The notes below the pieces were generated by a model, which saw only the letters and a program-made list of their open reading frames with translations, ran no database searches and was not told the DNA's origin. Shown here one piece after another: positions 1 to 5,072 of a stretch of 5,072 nt of DNA. This DNA comes from Rhodocyclaceae bacterium (GTDB taxonomy: Bacteria > Pseudomonadota > Gammaproteobacteria > Burkholderiales > Rhodocyclaceae), in the NCBI GenBank assembly GCA_017444505.1, contig JAFSWK010000201.1, positions 1 to 5,072 on the forward strand. The letters are read 5' to 3'. The stretch's first letter is position 1; each line of letters opens with the position of its first letter. Made by a program: the position numbers and the translations under genes.

Positions 1-3
1 GTT

Positions 4-9
4 TCCTTT
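4..9 (-). promoter_or_regulatory. Shine-Dalgarno sequence of the next gene (start outside window)
   Basis: After the hisZ stop (TGA, 20-22) the minus strand continues for 19 bases containing AAAAAGGAAAC, a good purine-rich ribosome binding site, and then leaves the window. No terminator stem lies between the hisZ stop and the edge. The operon therefore probably continues. By the usual betaproteobacterial gene order the next gene would be purA, but that start codon cannot be seen. Confidence 0.5.
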
Positions 10-19
10 TTAACGGTGT

Positions 20-1186
20 TCAAAGGTCTGCAAAGGGGACAACGCACCAGCTTCCGTTGCGTTGCACGATTTCGCGCTCACAGCCCGCTTCTCGCCAGGA
101 TTCGCGGCTGTGGCCGGGCAGCGCCGTGAGCACGGCTTCGCCCTGCCCGCGCAGTTCTGCAATGAGGGCGGCAAGCTGGGCGTCTTCCGGCGCCTGCGGC
201 GCGAGGATGGCGCGCAGCCCGCGCGTTTCATGCGCCGCGTAGCGCAATACCTGCCGCAAATCCAGACTGAACCCGACGGCGGGACGGCCACGGCCAAAGG
301 CTTCGCCCACGCGGTCATAACGTCCGCCGCGCGCGATGGCGGCGGGCGCTTGCGGCACGTAGGCGGCGAACATGATGCCGCTGTGATAGTGATAGCCGCG
401 CAGGTCGGCCAAATCCAGACCGACGGACAGGCCGCGCAGCGTGTGCGCCAGCGTCTGGATTTCATCAAGCGCCGTGCGCACGGCAGGCAGCGCGGGCAGA
501 CGCGCACGGGCGGCTTCCAGCACGGTTTGCGTATCACCATACAGCGTGGTCAAGACCAGAATCGCCTCGCGCATGTCGGCGGCAAGATGGGCGCAGCATT
601 CTTGCAGGTAGGGTACGTTTTTGCTTTGCAGCAGCGCGAAAATGCGCGTTTCCTGTTCGGGCGCAATGCCCGCTTCATCGGCCAGCGCGCGAAACAGCCC
701 CATGTGGCTGATTTCGATGCGCGCGGCAGGCAGCGCCGCCGCGTCCAGCGCACGGGCGAGCAGCGCGATGATTTCGGTTTCGGCTTCCAGACCGGCGTGG
801 CCATAGAGTTCCGCGCCCAGTTGCAGCGGCTCGCGGGTGGCCATCAGCGAATCGGGCAAGGTGTGCAGCACGCTGGCGCAATAGCACAGGCGCGAGACGC
901 CGCTGCGGTTCAAAAGCTGCGCGTCGATGCGCGCAACCTGCGGCGTCATGTCCGCACGCACGCCCAGCGTGCGTCCGGAGCTTTGGTCGGTGAGCTTGAA
1001 GGTGCGCAGGTTCAAATCGCGCCCCACGCCGGTGCTCAGCGAATCCAGGTATTCGATGAGCGGCGGCATCACCAGCTCGTAACCATGCGCGCGGAACAAA
1101 TCCAGCAGGCGGCGGCGATGGGTTTCCAGCAGGGCGGCATCGCCGGGCAAGGCATCGTGGATGGAATCGGGCAACTGCCAGTGCAT
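20..1186 (-). CDS. hisZ: ATP phosphoribosyltransferase regulatory subunit HisZ
   Basis: The 388-residue product is a HisRS-like protein that cannot charge tRNA. It assembles with the short form of HisG to make the active, histidine-inhibited enzyme of the first step of histidine synthesis. The class II synthetase-like core is visible: LFRAHGYELVMPPLIEYLDSL (30-50), LRTFKLTDQSSGRTLGVRADMTPQVARID (60-88, the motif 2 region), RLCYCASVLHT (99-109) and REPLQLGAELYGHAGLEAE (118-136). LADLRGYHYHSGIMFAAYVP (259-278) and ARGGRYDRVGEAFGRGRPAVGFSLDL (285-310) follow. The anticodon-binding domain of true HisRS is missing, and the last 80 residues are a less conserved tail. This points to HisZ rather than HisS. 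The predicted partner hisG is not in the window. The ATG overlaps the DUF2065 stop region with a one-base gap, favouring translational coupling. The frame is intact, and the length fits betaproteobacterial HisZ. Confidence 0.96.
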   Translation of the reverse strand: MHWQLPDSIHDALPGDAALLETHRRRLLDLFRAHGYELVMPPLIEYLDSLSTGVGRDLNLRTFKLTDQSSGRTLGVRADMTPQVARIDAQLLNRSGVSRLCYCASVLHTLPDSLMATREPLQLGAELYGHAGLEAETEIIALLARALDAAALPAARIEISHMGLFRALADEAGIAPEQETRIFALLQSKNVPYLQECCAHLAADMREAILVLTTLYGDTQTVLEAARARLPALPAVRTALDEIQTLAHTLRGLSVGLDLADLRGYHYHSGIMFAAYVPQAPAAIARGGRYDRVGEAFGRGRPAVGFSLDLRQVLRYAAHETRGLRAILAPQAPEDAQLAALIAELRGQGEAVLTALPGHSRESWREAGCEREIVQRNGSWCVVPFADL

Positions 1187-1187
1187 T

Positions 1188-1373
1188 TCAGATGACCATC
1201 ATGAAAAGAACCCAGCCAGAGAGCAACGAGGCCAGACCAATGAGGCGCAATTCGTTGTCGGGGCGCTGAAGCAGGCTGGCAAACACTTCCCGCCAGCGCG
1301 CGGGTGCGACCAGCGGCAAAATGCCCTCAAGAATCAGCATCAGGGCAAACGCGGGCAGCAGGAGCTTCAGCAT
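1188..1373 (-). CDS. DUF2065 (YjeT-like) small inner-membrane protein
   Basis: The product is 61 residues long and almost entirely membrane-embedded. Helix 1 covers about residues 2-22 and contains ALMLILEGILPL, with a Glu inside the helix. A short polar loop with PARWRE and RPDNELR follows, then helix 2 (about 43-61) runs to the very end. The pattern LALxLxLEG, a Trp-containing loop, PDNxLRxxG and a second helix matches E. coli YjeT (about 65 residues), which also lies just downstream of hflC. The function is unknown; constant linkage to hflKC suggests a role with that membrane complex, which is inference. The gene starts 20 bases after hflC and has no recognisable Shine-Dalgarno sequence, so it may depend on translation of hflC. 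Its stop is one base before the hisZ ATG (TGAAATG). Confidence 0.9.
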   Translation of the reverse strand: MLKLLLPAFALMLILEGILPLVAPARWREVFASLLQRPDNELRLIGLASLLSGWVLFMMVI

Positions 1374-1393
1374 GGCGAAGGCGGGGACGGATG

Positions 1394-2272
1394 TTAGCGG
1401 GCGGGCGAGACGGGTTGCTGCTGCATGTAGCGGAAGAAGTCCGACTTCGGGTCCAGCACCAGAATGTCCTTCTTGCTGCCGAAGCTGGCGCGATACGCCT
1501 GCATACTGCGGTAGAAGGCGTAAAACTGCTGGTCGGCACCATAGGCTTGCGCGTAGAGGTCAGCCGCTTTGGCATCGCCCTCACCCATGATTTTCTGCGA
1601 TTCGCGGTTCGCTTCGGCAAGGATGACTTCGCGCTGGCGGTCGGCCTCGGCGCGCAGTTTTTCCGAATCGGCAGCGCCTTGCGAACGGCGGTCATTAGCC
1701 ACGCGCATCCGCTCGGCTTCCATGCGGCGATAGACGGCGTCCGAGACATCCGTGGGCAAATCGACGCGCTTTAAGCGCACGTCGAGAATTTCCACGCCAA
1801 TCTTGGCCGCGTCGCGGTTTGAGGCTTCGCGCACGGTTTTCATGATGGCGTCACGCTCACCGGCGACGACCTGCTGTACGGTGTTGCGGCCAAACTCTTC
1901 GCGCAGCACGGAATTGACCGTCTGCAACAGGCGCAGGCGGGCGCGGCTTTCATCGCCAGCGACCGAAATGTAGAACTGAAGCGGGTCGATGATGCGCCAT
2001 TTCACGAAATGGTCGACCAGTACGTTTTGCTTTTCCGAGGTAATGAAACGTTCCGGGTCGGAGGTGTCGATGGTGAGGATGCGCTTGTCAAAACGGCGCA
2101 CGTTCTGCACAAAAGGCACCATGACGTGCAGGCCGGGCGCGTCAATGGCTTCCTTGACTTCGCCAAACTGCATGACCAGCGCGTACTGGCGCTGATCCAC
2201 CGTGAAAAACGCCGCCGAAGCCACCACAACGGCCACCAGAAGAAAAAACACGAGCGCGTGCAAACGATTCAT
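1394..2272 (-). CDS. hflC: FtsH protease modulator subunit HflC (SPFH/prohibitin family)
   Basis: The product has 292 residues and is the partner of HflK in the HflKC complex around FtsH. An N-terminal membrane anchor (about 5-23) is followed by the SPFH domain, with QRQYALVMQFGEVK (27-40), PGLHVMVPF (46-54) and the conserved KWRIIDP (91-97). IGVEILDVRLKRVDLP (158-173) leads into the long helical segment with RSQG (196-199) and GEGDAKAADLYAQAY (230-244). The C-terminus, with YAFYRSMQAYRASF (251-264) and SDFFRYM (277-283), is highly characteristic of HflC. E. coli HflC (334 residues) carries an insertion of about 35 residues before the VEILDVR region that is missing here, which accounts for most of the length difference. 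The start is two bases after the hflK stop and has a strong Shine-Dalgarno sequence. The ancient protease annotation of this family is not supported; the protein has no catalytic site. Confidence 0.97.
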   Translation of the reverse strand: MNRLHALVFFLLVAVVVASAAFFTVDQRQYALVMQFGEVKEAIDAPGLHVMVPFVQNVRRFDKRILTIDTSDPERFITSEKQNVLVDHFVKWRIIDPLQFYISVAGDESRARLRLLQTVNSVLREEFGRNTVQQVVAGERDAIMKTVREASNRDAAKIGVEILDVRLKRVDLPTDVSDAVYRRMEAERMRVANDRRSQGAADSEKLRAEADRQREVILAEANRESQKIMGEGDAKAADLYAQAYGADQQFYAFYRSMQAYRASFGSKKDILVLDPKSDFFRYMQQQPVSPAR

Positions 2273-2274
2273 GG

Positions 2275-3651
2275 TTAGCGGCCTCCAGACTGGGATTCGT
2301 AGCGATCACGCGCCAGGTCGCGGTTGCGGTAATCCGCGCTGCTGTTGCTGCGTCGGGTGTTGCCGCCATCATTGGCGGCGACAGGCGGCGGCGGACTGGC
2401 GGCGGCCATGGAATCGACCGGCGTCGGCGCGGCAACGTTCGCATTCGCCGCACCAAAGAGACGTTCCAGCGGCAGCACGGTGAGGTTGTTGTTGCCCTGC
2501 GCGCCGACGACCACTTTGCTGGTGGTGCTCAACACCTGCTGCATGGTGTCCAGATACATGCGCTCGCGGGTGACTGTGGGCGCATTGCGATAGGCGGCCA
2601 GCACGCTGGTAAAACGCGCCGCCTCCCCTTCGGCGTTGGCAACCACGCGGGCGCTGTAGCCTTTGGCCTGTTCCAGCAGGCGGGCGGCTTCGCCCTTAGC
2701 AATCGGCACAATCTTGTTGGCGTAGGCTTCGCCTTCGTTGCGCATCCGCTCCAAATCCTGACCAGCTTTCACGGCGTCATCAAAGGCGGCCTGTACCTGC
2801 TCGGGCGGCTGCGCGTTTTGCATCGTGACACGGCTGACTTCAATGCCGGTGTTGTAGCGGTCGAGCATGTCCTGAATCAAAGTTTGCGCCGAGACAGCAA
2901 TCTGGTCGCGCCCTTCATAGAGCACAAAATCCATCGTGCTGCGCCCGACGATTTCGCGCATCGCGCTCTCGGCTACCTGTTTGACCGATTCTTCTGGCGC
3001 GCGGTTGCGGAACAGATAGTCTTCCGGATTCTTCACCACGTATTGCACGGCAAACTGGATGTTGATGATGTTGCGGTCGCCGGTAATCATCAGCGCTTCG
3101 CGCAGGTTCGGCTTCGAGCCGCTGTCGCCGCGATAGCCGATTTCCACCGTGCGCACGTCCGAGAGGGCGACGAACTCGTGATGCTCAATCGGGTACGGAA
3201 AATGCCAGTGCAGCCCCGGCGTGGTGGTATCCACGGCCTTGCCAAAGCGCATCACAATGGCGCGCTCGTTGGCATTGACGGTGTAAAAACCGCTCGCCAG
3301 CCAGACGAGCAAGCCGACAAACAGCACCAGGACGAGGGTGGAGCCCAGCGCAGGCGTGGCCGGAAAACCGCCAGAGCCGTCCCCATTGCCCGCGCCGCCA
3401 TGATTGCCGCCGCCCGGCGGCAGCGCGCGCCGGTCGCCCGCGCGATTGTTGCCGCGACGGGCGTTGCCCAGCATTCCTTGCAGGCGCTGATTGAAATCGC
3501 GCCAGACTTCTTCCAGATCGGGCGGCTCATCCGGGTTCTGCCCGCCGCGACCCGTGCGCGCATCGTGCCCGTTCGCTGGCCGCTTTTGTTCCTCAGTGTC
3601 CTTTTCCGGTTCTTCGGGCTGGTTTCCCCAGCGCGGATCGTTCAATGACAT
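2275..3651 (-). CDS. hflK: FtsH protease modulator subunit HflK (SPFH/prohibitin family)
   Basis: The 458-residue product is a membrane-anchored SPFH protein. With HflC it forms the cage-like complex that encloses FtsH and modulates its degradation of membrane and regulatory proteins. The N-terminus is cytoplasmic and charged, with the conserved PPDLEEVWRDFNQRL (43-57), then a Gly/Asn-rich linker (about 62-97). One membrane helix (about 101-120) runs into GFYTVNANERAIVMRFGK, the start of the SPFH domain. The domain continues to about 310 and includes PPEQVQAAFDDA (282-293). A coiled-coil helix and the conserved TVLPLERLFG (391-400) follow. The Ala/Pro-rich C-terminus ends in a YRNRDLARDRYESQ block resembling the E. 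coli tail. E. coli HflK has 419 residues; the excess lies in the low-complexity ends. The start lies 21 bases after hflX, with a weak GGA 7 bases before the ATG. Confidence 0.96.
   Translation of the reverse strand: MSLNDPRWGNQPEEPEKDTEEQKRPANGHDARTGRGGQNPDEPPDLEEVWRDFNQRLQGMLGNARRGNNRAGDRRALPPGGGNHGGAGNGDGSGGFPATPALGSTLVLVLFVGLLVWLASGFYTVNANERAIVMRFGKAVDTTTPGLHWHFPYPIEHHEFVALSDVRTVEIGYRGDSGSKPNLREALMITGDRNIINIQFAVQYVVKNPEDYLFRNRAPEESVKQVAESAMREIVGRSTMDFVLYEGRDQIAVSAQTLIQDMLDRYNTGIEVSRVTMQNAQPPEQVQAAFDDAVKAGQDLERMRNEGEAYANKIVPIAKGEAARLLEQAKGYSARVVANAEGEAARFTSVLAAYRNAPTVTRERMYLDTMQQVLSTTSKVVVGAQGNNNLTVLPLERLFGAANANVAAPTPVDSMAAASPPPPVAANDGGNTRRSNSSADYRNRDLARDRYESQSGGR
2282..2286 (-). promoter_or_regulatory. 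Shine-Dalgarno sequence of hflC, inside the end of hflK
   Basis: The minus strand reads GGAGG followed by nine bases and then the hflC ATG. The motif lies in the last codons of hflK (Gly-Gly-Arg-stop). It is the strongest ribosome binding site within the operon, and its position fixes the hflC start and suggests coupled production of the two partner subunits. Confidence 0.8.
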
Positions 3652-3672
3652 GGATCTATCCGTGTTCCGTTT

Positions 3673-4842
3673 TTACGCAAAATCCTGAGCCTTCTCCGGC
3701 GGCAACGCCCCGTGCACTTCCTCTTCCTCGCAGGCCGCAGCGTCTTCGCGGCGCACTACGGCTTCAGCCAGCGCCGCACGCAGCAAGTCAAGCCCCGCGC
3801 CGCTTCTGGCACTCAGGAAAACCCGCGCGATGGTACCACATTCGTCCCGTCTGACCGCCGCGTCCGCGCCGCTCAAATCAATCTTGTTGACCACCATGAT
3901 TTGCGGCACCTGTCCGGCGCCGATTTCGTCCAGCACTTCATTGACCGCCGCAATCTGCGCCGGTCGGTCTTCGCTGGCGCCATCGACGACATGCAGCAGC
4001 AAATCGGCCTGAACGGTTTCTTCCAGCGTGGCGTGAAAGGCGGCGACCAGCGTGTGCGGCAGGTCGCGGATGAAGCCGACGGTGTCCGAGAGCACCACGC
4101 TGCCCGCGTCGTCATTCAGGAAGAGACGGCGCGAAGTGGTATCCAGCGTGGCAAAAAGCTGGTCGGCAGCATAGCTGCCCGCCTTGGTGAGCGCATTGAA
4201 CAGCGTGGATTTGCCCGCGTTGGTATAGCCCACCAAGGAAACGCTGAAGGTGCGCGCGCCGCGCTCGCGCGCCCGACGGCGCAGGTTGCGCTGGCGCTCC
4301 ACGTCTTTCAGGCGCGATTTCAGCGTCTTGATGCGCATCCCCAGCAGGCGGCGGTCGGTTTCCAGTTGCGTCTCGCCCGGGCCGCGCAGGCCGATGCCGC
4401 CTTTTTGCCGTTCCAGGTGCGTCCAGCCGCGCACCAGCCGCGTAGCCAGATGCTGCAACTGCGCCAGTTCCACTTGCAACTTGCCTTCGTGACTTTTCGC
4501 GCGCAGGGCGAAAATGTCCAAAATCAGCGCCGTGCGGTCGATGACGCGGCAACGCAGCGCCGCTTCCAGATTGCGCTGCTGCGCGGGGGAAAGCGCGTGG
4601 TTGAAAACGACAAGCTGCGCCGAGTGCGCAGCGATGGCGGCGGCAATTTCGTCCACCTTGCCGGCACCGGCAAACAGCGCCGGGTCAGGCCGCTGGCGAC
4701 GCCCGGTGACTGCGGCGAGCACGGTCGCACCGGCGCTTTCCAGCAGCAAACACAGTTCGGAAAGACGCTCGGCAATGTCGCCCTGCCCCAAATCAAGCTG
4801 CACGACGATGGCGCGCTCGCCACTTTGCGGACGCTCAAACAT
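3673..4842 (-). CDS. hflX: ribosome-associated GTPase HflX
   Basis: The product is a 389-residue HflX GTPase, which in other bacteria binds the 50S subunit and splits stalled or heat-stressed ribosomes. Residues 1 to about 140 form the N-terminal HflX domain, including the conserved ALSPAQQRNLE. The family signature GGIGLRGPGETQLETDRR lies at about 148-165, followed by a basic coiled helix. The G domain has G1 GYTNAGKS (205-212), G3 DTVGFIRDLP (253-262), G4 NKID (319-322) and G5 SARSG (344-348). I chose the ATG at 4842 because MFERPQSGE aligns with E. coli MFDRYDAGE. An upstream in-frame GTG at 4866 would add eight residues and lies inside the leader hairpin. No clear Shine-Dalgarno sequence precedes the ATG. 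The tail after G5 is short and acidic (EEEE), and the roughly 60-residue C-terminal domain of E. coli HflX (426 residues) is absent. Confidence 0.96.
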   Translation of the reverse strand: MFERPQSGERAIVVQLDLGQGDIAERLSELCLLLESAGATVLAAVTGRRQRPDPALFAGAGKVDEIAAAIAAHSAQLVVFNHALSPAQQRNLEAALRCRVIDRTALILDIFALRAKSHEGKLQVELAQLQHLATRLVRGWTHLERQKGGIGLRGPGETQLETDRRLLGMRIKTLKSRLKDVERQRNLRRRARERGARTFSVSLVGYTNAGKSTLFNALTKAGSYAADQLFATLDTTSRRLFLNDDAGSVVLSDTVGFIRDLPHTLVAAFHATLEETVQADLLLHVVDGASEDRPAQIAAVNEVLDEIGAGQVPQIMVVNKIDLSGADAAVRRDECGTIARVFLSARSGAGLDLLRAALAEAVVRREDAAACEEEEVHGALPPEKAQDFA

Positions 4843-4860
4843 GGGCAAGAGACAGATGCG

Positions 4861-4903
4861 CCGCACGAACAGCGCGACACCAAGGCTGGCGTCGCGCGTG
4901 CGG
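4861..4903 (-). promoter_or_regulatory. two-part hairpin in the hflX leader
   Basis: In the minus-strand RNA, GCGCGACGCCA (4897-4887) pairs with TGGTGTCGCGC (4882-4872) around the tetraloop GCCT. This gives 11 bp with one G-U pair. Below it, CCGCAC (4903-4898) pairs with GTGCGG (4866-4861), with a 5-base bulge (TGTTC) on the 3' side only. The structure ends 18 bases before the hflX ATG. No T run follows on the minus strand, and no oligo-T follows on the plus strand, so it is not a normal intrinsic terminator. It could be an RNase processing or mRNA stability element, or a translation control element. The pairing is seen directly; the role is inference. Confidence 0.5.
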
Positions 4904-4921
4904 ACAGGCGAAAAGGGAAAA

Positions 4922-4941
4922 TCCGTCGCAGGATGGACGGA
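4922..4941 (-). terminator. possible weak terminator stem-loop after hfq
   Basis: In the minus-strand transcript, TCCGTC and GACGGA form a perfect 6-bp stem with an 8-base loop. It starts 23 bases after the hfq stop and is followed by a T-rich but interrupted run (ATTTTCCCTTTT). The stem is short and the T tract is broken by three C's, so at best it would terminate partially, leaving some read-through into hflX. It may simply be chance. Confidence 0.25.
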
Positions 4942-4964
4942 GAAAAACGAACGCGCCCGACCTG

Positions 4965-5072
4965 TTATTGCGCAAGGTCAGTATGCGGAACGTTTTCCTG
5001 GTGAGAGGCGGAAGGGCCATTCTGGAAGTGCACCGGACGGGCGGGCACCACGGTGGAAATGGCGTGTTTGTA
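4965..5072 (-). CDS. hfq: RNA chaperone Hfq, C-terminal end (5' part outside window)
   Basis: The frame is open from the right edge and ends at TAA (4965-4967), giving 35 residues that begin YKHAISTVVPARPV. This is the Sm2 signature of Hfq; E. coli has YKHAISTVVPSRPV at about residues 55-68. The K and H correspond to proximal-site residues (K56, H57 in E. coli) that contact the U-rich 3' ends of small RNAs. Hfq is a hexameric RNA chaperone that pairs small RNAs with mRNAs. The 25 or so residues after VVP form a short polar tail ending HTDLAQ. If the missing part has the usual length, the whole protein would be about 89 residues. The gene lies upstream of hflX, as in many Proteobacteria. The start, promoter and most of the Sm fold lie outside the window. 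The identification is firm although the gene is partial. Confidence 0.95.
   Translation of the reverse strand, partial: YKHAISTVVPARPVHFQNGPSASHQENVPHTDLAQ

Noticed and set aside
20..1186. HisS (histidyl-tRNA synthetase) as the identity of the HisRS-like gene
   Set aside because: The anticodon-binding domain is missing, the motif 2 region reads RADMTPQVARID as in HisZ, and the context hflC-DUF2065-hisZ is the standard betaproteobacterial one.
62..1195. Plus-strand open frame of 377 codons opposite hisZ
   Set aside because: It lies exactly antisense to a clearly homologous HisZ. Long antisense frames are expected in GC-rich codon use, where stops are rare opposite real genes. The translation is rich in Arg, Gln and Gly, with no recognisable domain.
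2518..2525. GCTGGTGG, identical to the E. coli Chi octamer
   Set aside because: It is a single copy inside hflK coding sequence in a probable betaproteobacterium, where the E. coli Chi sequence is not known to apply; an isolated match is expected by chance.
2818..3648. Plus-strand open frame of 276 codons opposite hflK
   Set aside because: It mirrors HflK codons and has no family features. HflK on the other strand has a membrane helix, a full SPFH domain and conserved end motifs.
4843..4866. GTG at 4866 as the start of hflX
   Set aside because: It would add MRRICLLP ahead of MFERPQSGE, which already matches the E. coli HflX N-terminus, and the GTG lies within a predicted stem with no Shine-Dalgarno sequence.
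3712..5004. Plus-strand open frame of 430 codons opposite hflX and the end of hfq
   Set aside because: It is antisense to the well-supported hflX and runs through the intergenic hairpin and the hfq end. The Arg/Gln/Ala/His-rich translation shows no motif, and it is a shadow of the minus-strand codon pattern.

Overview
The window is a GC-rich piece of a bacterial chromosome that reads entirely on the minus strand. The gene order, in the direction of transcription from the right edge to the left, is hfq (3' end only) - hflX - hflK - hflC - a DUF2065 small membrane protein - hisZ. This order, with hisZ (the regulatory subunit of a short-form ATP phosphoribosyltransferase) directly after hflC/DUF2065, is the arrangement I know from Betaproteobacteria, where purA usually follows hisZ. 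I therefore infer a betaproteobacterium. I cannot name the genus from sequence alone.

Layout: 4965-5072 is the C-terminal end of Hfq. 4843-4964 is the only sizeable non-coding gap (122 bases); it holds a weak possible terminator stem and a much stronger two-part hairpin just upstream of hflX. hflX (3673-4842), hflK (2275-3651), hflC (1394-2272), DUF2065 (1188-1373) and hisZ (20-1186) follow with gaps of 21, 2, 20 and 1 bases, so they look like one transcription unit. The last 19 bases at the left edge carry a good Shine-Dalgarno sequence for a further gene lying outside the window, probably purA. No tRNA, rRNA, mobile element, CRISPR array or tandem repeat was seen.

How the genes fit together: Hfq is the RNA chaperone for small-RNA regulation. 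HflX is a GTPase that acts on ribosomes, notably by splitting stalled or heat-damaged ones. HflK and HflC are SPFH-family membrane proteins that form a cage around the FtsH protease and modulate membrane-protein quality control. DUF2065 is a two-helix membrane protein of unknown role that travels with HflKC, as YjeT does in E. coli. HisZ is a metabolic passenger: it is a catalytically inactive HisRS paralogue that partners with HisG in the first step of histidine synthesis.

This is largely a conserved housekeeping region, and I see no new system in it. The points most worth a second look are the hairpin in front of hflX, which has no evident ribosome binding site, the short C-terminus of HflX, and the tight coupling of the uncharacterised DUF2065 gene to hflC and hisZ.
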